Assembly: GCA_963682175.1 (NCBI GenBank)
Contig: OY821770.1
Span: 17,328,501-17,392,500, forward strand
Length of the DNA: 64,000 nt
Source of the DNA: Triglochin maritima
Taxonomy: Eukaryota > Streptophyta > Magnoliopsida > Alismatales > Juncaginaceae
Reading direction: 5' to 3'
In this document: positions 48,095 through 59,700 of the stretch, piece after piece
Layout of the letters: every line of letters starts with the position of its first letter
Numbering within the stretch: position 1 is the stretch's first letter
The notes under the pieces: generated by a model
Seen by the model: only the letters and a program-made list of their open reading frames with translations
Told to the model about the DNA's origin: nothing
Database searches by the model: none
Program-made: the position numbers and the translations under genes

Positions 48095-49101
48095 AGAATG
48101 GTTAAAAGCCAGACCAACACCTCATCTCTTTTTTCTTCAGCCCACCCACTGCTCCCAACCCAGCCCGTCTTCATCCTTCCTTTTCTCTTTTTTGGCCCAT
48201 AACTACATCAAGAAAATCAACCCAGCCCATAACTTCCTCCATCTAGAAGACTCTTCCTTTTCTTTTATCCAACGGTGTGGATCTACTCGCTCTGTTGCAC
48301 ACGGATTGTGCTTTTCCCAGCAAAATCTGATCGTTCTCTTCACAATAAACGGTCAGGATCCACTGACTATTCCTTTCCCTCCTACACATCCTCACCGTTC
48401 ATCATCCAACGGTTCTGATCACTTCTTCCTTTCCCAACGGATTGTGCTTTCCAAGGACAAATCTAACCGTTCGTCTTTCTGATCTAACGGTTCTTTTCTC
48501 ATCTCACCTTATCTCACGGATTGTGCTTCTCCTAAGCAGATCCATTCCGTTCACTCTATCCAACGGTCTTCTTTCCTTCGTATCTTACAAGAGAATCTCA
48601 TTCGTTCTTCTTCAATCTTACGGTTGCGATGAAACTCTTTCTCATATAAAAACTCCTAACCTAGAAATCCTGCCACTTTCTCCTCCTCCTCTCCAACTGT
48701 TCCTCTCCGCGGCGCTTATCTTGAGCACCTTCACCACATCGAGACCTACCTTGGCGATAGTCTCGCGCTTTATCCTCTTCTGAGTTTCTGGTGATCTTTA
48801 TCTTTCTTGTGTTTTTTTCCGTTGTTTGTTTTTAAGCTATGATGACTAACAGTCAGAGCTCCATATCTCCGTTTTCATAACAAACTACGAACTGCTTTCA
48901 ACTTCTTACAGTATCTTCTTGATTTGCAAAAAAATCAGACGTTTTTTTTGGTAATCTGTTTTCTTCCTATAGTTCTTGCGTTTTTTTTATTTTTTACTTC
49001 TCTTCGTTTTTTTTAAACAAAAAAAACTATAAAGTCATTTTCTGATTCCTTTTTTTTTCTTCTCTCCTTTTCTTTCCTTTGGATTTTATCTTCTGGTAGC
49101 C
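48095..49101 (+). other. Long leader of Ale copia element
   Basis: About 1 kb of pyrimidine-rich sequence precedes gag. Several ACGGTT/AACGG words and Ser-rich open frames occur, but none looks like a gene. A near-duplicate of the gag start (ATGATGACTAACAGTCAGAG near 48839) lies 260 bp upstream of the real start. Confidence 0.6.
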
Positions 49102-50340
49102 ATGACGACTTCGAGTCAGAGCTCCACTAGCATTCCAAACACCACCACTTCTTCCACCATATCTGTTTCTGGAAATCTATCCTTTCCCATACATGTGCGT
49201 CTTGATCGCACGAACTACCTACTTTGGCGCTCTCAAATCATGCCCATTGTTCGTGGTAATGATCTGTATGGTTTTCTTGATGGTTCTGTTCCTACTCCTA
49301 GTCCCTTCTTAGACGAGGCTCAAACCATTCCCAATCCTGAATATAAAGCATGGTCTCGACAAGATCAACTACTGTTAGGATGGTTACTTGCGAGTCTTTC
49401 TGAGGGGGTGTTAGGTCAAACCGTAGGATGTACAACTTCTCGCTCTGCTTGGGTCACACTTGAGAAGGCTTTTGCCTCTCAGTCTCGTTCTCGTATTATT
49501 CAACTCAGATTACAAATTCAAACAACAAAAAAAGGAAATCTCTCTATTTCTGAATATTTACAAAAAATGAAATCTATTGCTGATAACTTGTCTGCTGTTG
49601 CTAATCCTGTCTCTGATTCTGATCTCATTCTTTATATTCTTGCTGGGTTAGGGACTGAGTATGACTCTTTTGTTGTTTCTATATCTACTCGTACTGATTC
49701 CCCTAGCTTAGAAGATTTACATGCCATGCTTCTTACTCATGAAATGCGGTTGGAAAGCAACCTCTCCACTGCTCTCCCTTCTGTTAATGTTGCCACTCGG
49801 GCACCTGTGCCAACTAATCGAGGAGGGCGCAATAACAGAGGCAAAGGGCGTGGTCGTGGAAGGTTTTTCAACAATAACAATAATAATCGTCCTCCCACTC
49901 CTACCTTGTCTGGTAACCCCCCTCGACCTAGAGTTCAATGTCAAATCTGTACCAAAATGGGTCACAATGCCCTTCAGTGTTACAAACGTTTTGATCAGTC
50001 CTTTCAAAATCCCTCTCTTTCTGCTATGATGGCAACTTCTTGCAACATAGCAGATGATGCCTGGTACCCTGACTCAGGAGCCACAAATCACCTGACAAAT
50101 GACCCAGACTCACTTCAGAATTCAACAGACTATACAGGTTGTGATTCTATCAGAACAGCTAATGGAGCAGGTTTGCCTATACTACTCATTGGTTCTTTTA
50201 CTGTTCCGTCGTCTTCCAAATTACTAAAAATGCATGATGTTTTCTTTGTTCCTAGTGTTACTCGAAAACTATTAAGTGTAGCTAGATTCACGTCAGATAA
50301 CAATGTATATTTTGAATTTTTCCCAAACATTGCTTTGTGA
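49102..50340 (+). pseudogene. Ale copia gag and start of protease
   Basis: The frame of 412 codons begins MTTSSQSS. It holds a copia-type gag (NYLLWRSQIMPIVRGNDLYG near residue 40), then an Arg/Gly/Asn-rich linker. The CCHC knuckle CQICTKMGHNALQC follows, then the protease active site WYPDSGATNHL. Gag forms the particle and the protease cleaves the polyprotein. The frame stops at 50338-50340 because reading continues one base out of phase in the next segment, consistent with loss of one base near 50315-50335. Gag itself appears intact. Confidence 0.9.
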
Positions 50341-53192
50341 AGGATCTCTTCTCGGGCCAGGTCCTACTACGGGGGCACCTTGATCATGATCTTTACAGAT
50401 TACAACTTCCTAGTTCTCTACCTAGGAAACTTGCATTCCACGGTGAACGAACCTCTGCTGATATCTGGCACAGACGGCTGGGACATCCTTCTGCACACAT
50501 TGTTCACTCTATTTTACATAAACATGCTCTTCCCACTGCAGGAAAAACTTTGATAAATAATTGTCATACTTGTTCCTCTATTAAAAACAATAAACTACCC
50601 TATACTACTACACATATAAAGAGTAATATTCCTTTAGAACTAATTCATTCTGATGTTTGGGGCCCTGCCCCTGTCACTTCTCATACTGGTTGTCGATTTT
50701 ATGTCAGTTTTTTAGATGATTTCAGTCGTTACACTTGGATTTTTCCTATTGCTTCTAAGTCTGATGTCTTGCCTACGTTTCAAAATTTTAAGTTACAAGT
50801 AGAAAATTTCTTTTCTTGCAAAATTAGGAGTTTTCAAAGTGATTGGGGTGGTGAATACAGATCTGTTTCCAAATTTCTTGAGTCAAATGGTATTTCTCAT
50901 AGAATCTCTTGTCCTCATACACATGAACAAAATGGCTCTATAGAAAGAAAGCATAGACATATTGTTGATTGTGGCTTATCTATTCTAACTCATGCTTCTC
51001 TTCCTGTTTATTTCTCATTCTCTACTGCTGTATTTTTAATTAATCGATTGCCATATGCTAACTCTGCTATTTCTCCCTTTGAAAAATTGTTTAAAACTGC
51101 TCCAGACTATTCTATTTTAAAAGTATTTGGTTGTTCATGCTTTCCCTGTCTACGACCTTATAATACCAATAAGTTGCAACCTCGTTCTCGTCAATGTGTA
51201 TTTTTAGGATATAGCACTATGCATAAATGATATAAATGTTATAATAAACATACTAATCAGATGTTTGTAGCCCGCAATGTTATATTTGATGAAACTCATT
51301 TTCCTTATGAGGGGGCCAATAAGACTAAGGTATCTGGCAGTAGTAGTTTATCTACTTCTACCATACCTATCTTAACCAATACTGACATTGATACTCCAGT
51401 ATATCCTACTTTGATTCCCACTGAAACCACTCCAAACTCTTTTCCTTCATCCACATTACAACATTCAAATTCTGACCCTGAACCCACCTCCTCACTCAAT
51501 CCCTGTCATCCCATGACCACAAGAAATAGAGACAATACTAGGAAAACTAAAACCTTCCCTGGTTTTCAGACCTTTGCCACCACCAGACATCCTTTGTCCG
51601 CTTCCTCTCTCCAAGGCACTAAGCCTACTTGCTTCTCTCAAGCTTCCAAAGATCCTAACTGGAGAAACGCAATGGATGATGAGTATAAGGCCCTAATTCT
51701 GAATAACACTTGGACCATTGTTCCTAAGTCTCGTGCTACAAATCTGATAGGTTGCAAATGGGTTTTTCGGCTGAAAAGAAATCCTGATGGGTCTATACAG
51801 CGGTATAAGGCTCGTTTAGTTGCCAAAGGATTTCATCAAGAGGAGGGTATTGACTATTCTGACACCTTTAGTCCTGTAGTTAAGCCCGTAACTATCAGGA
51901 TTATGCTTACCCTTGCCATTTCTAATAATTGGGTAATAAAACAACTTGACATTAATAATGCCTTTTTAAATGGAGATTTAAATGAACACGTCTACATGTC
52001 TCAACCACCTGGTTTTATTAATAACTCTTATCCAGATCATGTATGTTTTCTTCGTAAAGCTATATATGGGCTCAAGCAAGCCCCTCGTGCCTGGTTTACC
52101 AAATTAGCTCATAAACTTAGATCTCTTGGGTTTTGTCCCACTAAATCTGATTCATCTTTGTTTGTATTACGAAATAAAGGACAACTACTATTCATTTTAG
52201 TGTATGTGGATGACATTATTGTTACAGGTAACTCTCCTCTATTGCTCCAACAGGTGATTTCTCAACTCAACTCTGCCTTTCCTTTAAAAGACCTAGGTTC
52301 TCTTCACTATTTCCTAGGAATTGAAGCAACCTTTCACTCCTCCGGGTTGTTTCTTAATCAACACAAATATATACAAGACTTACTTGTTAAAACTAATATG
52401 CAAAATGCTAAAACTATGTCTTCTCTTGCATGTCCAAATGTTAAACTATCTAAAACGGGAGGTACTCTCATGACTAATCCATTATTATACAGAAGTATTG
52501 TTGGTGCTCTCCAATATCTTACTCTAACCAGACCAGAAATAACCTTTTCTGTCAATAAAGTTTGTCAATTTATGCATCATCCAACTGAAGATCATTGGGT
52601 AGCAGTAAAACGGATTTTAAGATATCTCAAACAAACTATCGACTTTGGACTCTACATTCATAAAAATTCTTCCACCAACTTAAGCGGTCTTCATGCCTTT
52701 TCAGATGCTGATTGGGCTGGAGATCAAGATGATCGCCGTTCCACTACAGGTTATTGTGTCTTTATGGGGAAAAATTTGATCTCCTGGAGGTCAAAAAAAC
52801 AACCCACAGTCGCAAAATCATCAACCGAGGCCGAGTATCGTGGCATTTCTCAGGCAACAGCTGAAGTTCTCTGGATTAAAAACCTTCTTCTGGAGTTAGA
52901 TCAGTCCTCTTCTATAACACCAACTCTCTGGTGTGACAACCTCGGTGCAACATATCTGGCATCCAATCCTGTCTTCCATGCGCGCATGAAACATGTTGTT
53001 ATTGACTTTCACTTTGTTCGCGAACAAGTCTCTTCACGACAAATTCAAGTCCGGTTTGTCTCCAGCGATGATCAGTTGGCAGATATTTTGACGAAGCCTC
53101 TCGCCATTCAACGATTTACATATCTTCGGTCCAAGCTTCTGGTGGATTCTCCCCCTATCCGCTTGAGGGGGGGTGTTAGAGCCAAAAGCTAA
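50337..53192 (+). pseudogene. Ale copia pol: integrase, reverse transcriptase, RNase H
   Basis: Pol resumes at 50337 in a shifted frame. The GAG-pre-integrase motif WHRRLGHPS comes first, then the integrase core with DDFSRYTW and the [13 protein letters not shown] region. A TGA at 51228-51230 interrupts the frame just after FLGYSTMHK, and the same frame continues at 51231. Reverse transcriptase has LDINNAFLNGDL, YGLKQAPRAW and the catalytic YVDD, and RNase H has FSDADWAGDQDDRRSTTGY. Pol ends ADILTKPL about 20 bp before the polypurine tract (53161-53173, GCTTGAGGGGGGG). Apart from the frameshift at the gag border and the single nonsense codon, the enzyme regions look complete. Confidence 0.92.
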
Positions 53193-53436
53193 TCAGGCCC
53201 ATTAAGCCCAGTATATAAGTCCACATGCATTGTAACTCTAATTAATTGTAACATTCATTGTATCTAATACTAGTCTACATCCATTGTATTAGAATCATCT
53301 AGATTTTCTATAATTTGTGTCCAGGTACAAATGTATTCATGGTTCTAGTAGGCTATAAATAAGCCTCCACCACTTTCATTCCAAATCAATGAGAATCAAC
53401 TTATTTTCTTCATTGTGACTTGTATTCTCTCTAACA
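53174..53436 (+). mobile_element. 3' LTR of Ale-type copia element
   Basis: 263 bp, nearly identical to 47818-48080, and followed by the target duplication TGAAA at 53437-53441. Confidence 0.95.
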
Positions 53437-53441
53437 TGAAA

Positions 53442-53717
53442 CATTTTCACAATTTCATAGACCTTGATCTTAACTCAACAGTCCAACTACTAAAATATGT
53501 TCCATTTGATCTCTAGTATTTTCTTATATAATAAATACAGTAAATTAGAATTACCTCTCGGAAGTCAATTATCCATGGAAAAGTAGAACTCAAGAAGCTT
53601 GAACATTAATCACTTTTCCAACTCTCAAGCAACAAATCTTATGATTGTTAGCCACGAACTCATCCCTCAAACGAATACATCGACGCAGACCCAGAGGAGG
53701 AATCCAAAACAAGAACA
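53442..53717. other. Region 3' of the CUL3-like gene
   Basis: The cullin frame does not continue here in any frame I could read. The stretch probably holds the 3' untranslated part of the gene, if it is transcribed, cut by the copia insertion at 53442. Confidence 0.45.
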
Positions 53718-56700
53718 TCAACGCTCTTCCCATGCATCAATCTCTTGAATGGCATAAAATTGTTGTGTAGTCCCTTCCAATTTAGAAGTGAATTGATGCC
53801 CACATTCTTTACTGAGTTTAGCTATAAGAATCATCTCGTTATCCTCAAAAAATGTAAGTTCAGATACTAAACGCTTTGTCAAGTGTTTTTCGTAAAATTT
53901 CTCGAACACTTCCTTCTTCTGCAGCCACCGATATAACATCACTACTTTGTCCATTATAACCTCGACATCGTCTTCGCTAAAGCCTCTCTGCAGTTTGTCG
54001 TCAACATATAAGGAAATAAACTCTGGTGTCCGGTTGTTTAAATTTATGAAGTACTCAAATGATGAATCCAATGCATTCCGGAAAGTGGTGTCCTTGTTAA
54101 ACGCTTGGCTAATGATCTTCTCATGCTTATCTCTCTCATCCAGAAGACGCTGAACAAGATTAACAGGATCTTTTATGTTCTCTGGGTCGAGTACCAAGTG
54201 CTTGCCTGTTTCTCTAATGTGGGACGTCATAACATCTCTGATGGTAGTTAGACCTCCAGTCACCCTCTGGAACAAGCAATACATTCTTCCCAAATCTTCA
54301 TATTTATCATCAATTAACAAGTTCACTAGACCATAATTCTCCATGTGCACGAGCCTTTGCATAGGCTTCGCAATCATCTCTTTCTCCACCACATTTCTTA
54401 ATTTTGTTTCGATACCTGGACATAGATAGTGAGATACTCTTTCGGTTTCTTCATTAAGCCGCCTCTCAACTTTCTCCAGATACTGCCCACAGTCACAACA
54501 TTCAATTAAACGCCGAGACTCGTCTCTATAAAAGATAATTGAAGCATGAAGAAAATCATCCTCAAAATCATCTCGGTATGCTGTACCCAAATCAGAAAGC
54601 ATTTTGGTTGTGTTTCTCATCAAGCCACGATCGATAACTTCACCATTCCGTTCAGTGTGTACGAGTTCAAGCATCGTCTGAAGTAATCTTGTTTGTACTT
54701 CAGTTCTAAGGACGACGACATCCACCCACAGATTCAATCCAAGTTCTCGAACTGGGGTTTTACGTTCGAATTCCACGAATGACCTGTCCATATACATCAC
54801 CACATCTCTAATTGATCTTGTTGCTTTAATATGTTCAATCCACTGCCTATTGAGTTCTTCCAAGAATTGAACCCCTTCCGCTGCTTCAATGGAGTCCGCA
54901 ATGTCCTTCAAATGGCCGGTCATAGTGTCAACTATTCCATTATATAGTTTTTCCCCATGCTTGTGCAACACCATCTCATAAGCGGTTCTGTTTATAGGAA
55001 TTGTAAATTGGTCATACGTGATGTGTATACAAGAGAAATATAAAATGTTCAGAACTCGTACAAGTTGAGCAAAGTAGAAACAACATACAATGTTTTACTC
55101 AAACAGGAAAACACAACTATACCAATAATCTTATTTAATTATCGTTCTCTGTTTCGTTCACATAAAATACACCACACAATAGTTTAAGACAAAGATCAAA
55201 GCAATTAGCAACTAACAAGTCTCATTTTAGTAAAAGAAACTAAAAGTCTTGTTTTTGCTTATTACTAATAGAATATTATACAAGTTAAAATGATATTATA
55301 ATATATTACACACACCAATTAAGTTAATGAGCTATTTTGCTTTTAAAAAACAAACTGTAAAAGTAATATGTCAGTAGGTGTACTTGTTAATTTGCTACCT
55401 ACCTTCACTTTGTATTATATATTTGCTCGCAAGACTAAACCACTCCATATGGTCTCTATCGTAAAAAAAGAAAAGAAAAAGACTCAATACCCGCGGTGCA
55501 GTAGTAATGGTTCACGAATGGGGTGGGCTTGCTGCTCAGTGCTCAACCATACCAAAACGGGCATAACTTTTGACCTGATTGTCGGACCAGAGTGAAACAT
55601 TTTCTATTTGGAACCACCGGTGTTGTCTTGTTGGACGTTGGGTCCATTTTCATCTTAGAATCTGTTTAGGACAGTCTCTTTTGAGTCTGAGATTCTTTAA
55701 ACTTGCATTTGAGATGTAGATAACATTTTGTACAGTAGTAAATTTTTGGAGTGTCTGTCTAATTTTTTATTTGGGACACTAGGTTTTGCATTGATTTTCT
55801 TGTGTTTGATGCACCCTTGCAACACCAACACTGTTAGAACCCAAACCTAAGTTAGAGAGGTTAATGGAGAGTAAGAGGGGTTTTGTATGGGGAAGAGGTG
55901 TGTGAATAGTAGGGTGATGAGAGGTATGGTGTAGGGTGATGGGTAGGGTATGGTGAGGTGAGAGGTTGTGGGTTTTTATAGCAAAAATCCTTCTCTCTCT
56001 CCCATTCGTTTTCCCTCTCTCACTCTTTCCTCTCCAGTTGCACCAGAGGACTCCGTGGCTCCGGCGTGAGGTGATCGGCGTGAGGAGGTCGCGCGACCGG
56101 AGGAAGACGACGTGCGTGAGCGGGCTCCGGCGGTTCATCGTCTTCGTTTGAGGTATGTCGATTCATTAGTGTGGTTGCTTGCTCCCCAAGTGTGGGGGAG
56201 GTGTTGGTCGGCCGGGAGAGGTCGGAGACCTCTACGGCGGCGGGATTCTTCGTAAATCCTTGGCTGGCGCGAGGTTGAAGGCGACCAACGGTCGACCGGG
56301 CCCTTCGGACGGTCGACCGAATGTAGTGTTTTTGCCTGTCTGTTGTGTTTCGGTCGACCAAGTCCTCGTGTTCGGTCGACCGGAACTTAAGTCTATTGGA
56401 TTTTTATATGCATGATGTTCGGACGTTGGTTTTCGTTCAGTCGACAATTTTATGACGTAGAAATACTAGGTTGACCCTGTTAGTTTTCGGTCGACCGAGA
56501 CCCCTGAGTCGGTCGACCGATAGATTCAATTTTGATGTTGACCAGACACCGGATTTTGACCTCGTTCGGTCGACCAGTTTTAGACCTTCGGTAGACCGTT
56601 AGGATTTTTGTGTTGCGCAAATAGTTCGACCGTTGCAGACGCTTCGGTCGACCGATTCCCTTGTGGAAGCGGTCGACCGAGCTGTCACATTCGGTCGACC

Positions 56701-59700
56701 GATTTCCCTTGTGGAAGCGGTCGACCGGATGTCACTTCCGGACGACTGATTCCCTTGAGGAAAACGGTCGACCGAGTGGTCTTTTTCGGTCGACCGTTTT
56801 TGCACAGGACAGAATTCCTGGTTCCCTTTTTGAATTCCAACTTTGTCCACGGAAACCCGTGTCCTCACCTTGTGCGTGAGCCGGGAGGTGACGGTGGGCG
56901 CATTCCGCATGCCTGTCCAGGGACCGCCGTGTGGAAAAGTGTGGGTGTTCGGGACGCGTCACCTCCATGTATGGACCGTGGCTAAGTTGATGGATTGATT
57001 GGACTTATTGTAGTATAGCAGGTCTGAGGGATCGCGGATCCCAATGTTTGATGTTTGTGCGGGCACGCAACTGGCGTTGGGTGAGGTGACTACCGGCCTA
57101 CGGGCTACGGAGGTCGCTGCCCTGCTTTTATAGCGGCGCAATTGGTGTTTGCGGCTCGTGGAGCCTGATGACCTGACAGACTTCGGTCTGGACCCGTCCG
57201 ATGCTGTGCCGGACGTTTGTGATGGACCACCGATGTTGTGCCGGTGATGCCGCCGAGGTGGTGCCGGCGATGATGATTGTTGGACCGAGGCTGTTCCGGC
57301 TATGTTGATTCCTCGACTGGGCACCTATCGAAATGATGTTGTTATACCTTCCGGGCGACGACCCGTTGGTCCCCGTGGCTCCGAACACAGAGATTTGCAG
57401 ATCTGTATTCTATCGGCCCGCAGGCGTGACAGAGGCTCCTTACCGAACCCTTGAGTAGTGTAGCCGCGTGTGGGGGGTGCGATGTCGCGTGCTGTAAGAC
57501 TGCATGTGCCTGCAGTAGGTCTCCTCGGGAGACCCGATGTTGACTGTCGGACTGATGTCCTGTTTTACCCTTCGGGGGGACTGTTTTCCTTTCTGTGGAT
57601 GCCATGACATGCTACTAGTATGATAGGTTCATTTGTGTAATTTACGCATATAGGTGAGTTGGCATACGAGGTTTCCTTCTGGAAACTCAGGCATTGTTGT
57701 CATATATTTTTCAGGATCACAGTAGGTCCAGTGGGTGGTGATCGGCGGGTACGCGCATTTTGGAGTAGGATCCTCTACTCGGACCACTGAGGTCAACATG
57801 ATTACGTTTTATCTTCTTTTGTTGTTCTTAACAACGTCTTCCATGTTTCGATGTTGAGGAAGTACGTTGCAGATCCAGCTCACGTGATTGAGATAGCAGT
57901 GCCAGATTTTCAGCAGGACTTGTCGCTCGAGGAGAGACCAGTCGAGATAGTTGATCGCATGGATCATCAGCTCAGGAGGAGGACTATTCCGATGGTGAAG
58001 GTCAAGTGGCAGTATCACAGTGAGCGCGAGGCCACTTGGGAGATCGAGGAGGAAGTCAGAAGGCAGTACCTAGAGCTTTTCGGTGAGTAGTTTGCTTTGA
58101 TTTCGGGACGAAATCCTTTTAAGTTGGGTGGATTGTTAGAACTCAAACCTAGGTTAGAGAGGTTAATGGAGAGTAAGAAGGGTTTTGTATGGGGAAGAGG
58201 TGCGTGAACAGTAGGGTCGTGGGAGGTATGGTGTAGTGTGATGGGTAGGGTATGGTGAGGTGAGAGGTGGTGGGTTTTTATAGCAAAAATCCTTCTCTCT
58301 CTCCCATTCGTTTTCCCTCTCTCACTCTTTCCTCTCCAGCTGCACCAGAGGACTCCGTGGCTCCGACGTGAGGTGATCGGCGTGAGGAGGTCGCGCGGCC
58401 GGAGGAAGACGACGTGCGTGAGCGGGCTCCGGCGGTTCATCGTCTTCGTTTGAGGTATGTCGATTCATTAGTGTGGTTGCTTGCTCCCCAAGTGTGGGGG
58501 AGGTGTTGGTCGGCCGGGAGAGGTCAGAGACCTCTCCGGCGGCTGGATTCTTCGTAAATCCTCGGCTGGCGCGAAGTTGAAGGCGACCAACGGTCGACCG
58601 GGCCCTTCGGGCGGTCGACCGAATGTAGTGTTTTTGCCTGTCTGTTGTGTTTCGGTCGACCGAGTCCTCCTGTTCGGTCGACCGGAACTTAAGTCTATTG
58701 GATTTTTATATGCATGATGTTCAGACGTTGGTTTTCGTTCGGTCGACCATTTTATGACGTAGAAATACTAGGTTGACCCTGTTAGTTTTCGGTCGACCGA
58801 GACCCCTGAGTCGGTCGACCGATAGAATCGATTTTGATGTTGACCAGACTCCGGATTTTGACCTCGTTCGGTCGACTGGTTTTAGACCTTCGGTAGACCG
58901 TTAGGATTTTTGTGTTGCGCAAATAGTTCGACCGTTGCAGACGCTTCGGTCGACCGACTCCCTTGTGGAAGCGGTCGACCGAGCTGTCACATTCGGTCGA
59001 CCGATTTCCCTTGTGGAAGCGGTCGACCGGATGTCACTTCCGGACGACTGATTCCCTTGAGGAAAACGGTCGACCGAGTGGTCTTTTTCGGTCGACCGTT
59101 TTTGCACAGGACAGAATTCCTGGTTCCGTTTTTGAATGCCAACTTTGTCCACAGAAACCCGTGTCCTCGCCTTGTGCATGAGCCGGGAGGTGACGGTGGG
59201 CGCGTTCCGCGTGCCTGCCCAGGGACCGCCGTGTGGAAAGGTGTGGCTGTTCGGGACGCGTCACCTCCATGTATGGACCGTGGCTAAGTTGATGGATTGA
59301 TTGGACTTATTGTAGTATAGCAGGCCTGAGGGATAAAGGATCCCAATGTTTGATGTTTGTGCGGGCACGCAACTGGCGTTGGGTGAGGTGACTACCGACC
59401 TACGGGCTACGGAGGTCGCTGCCCTGCTTTTATAGCGGCGCAGTTGGTGTTTGCGGCTCGTGGAGCCTGATGACTTGGCAGACTTCGGTATGGACCCGTC
59501 CGATGTTGTGCCGGACGTTTGTGATGGACCACCGATGTTGTGCCGGTGATGCCGCCGAGGTGGTGCCGGCGATGATGATTGTTGGACCGAGGCTGTTCCG
59601 GCTATGTTGATTCCTCGACTGGGCACCTATCGAGATGATGTTGTTATACCTTCCGGGCGACGGCCCCGTTGGTCCCCGTGGCTCCGACCACAGAGATTTG

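Noticed and set aside
48192..48783. Open frames in the Ale copia leader
   Set aside because: They lie between the primer-binding site and gag and are Ser/Leu-rich translations of pyrimidine-rich leader.
56289..56796. CRISPR-like array
   Set aside because: Palindromic repeats with short spacers look superficially similar, but the repeats are only 10 bp, spacing is irregular, the host is a plant and no cas genes exist. They are LTR-internal motifs.
56179..59287. Paired open frames reading SVDRF/RSTE repeats
   Set aside because: They come from CGGTCGACCG palindromes in the two LTRs of gypsy F, not from a protein gene.
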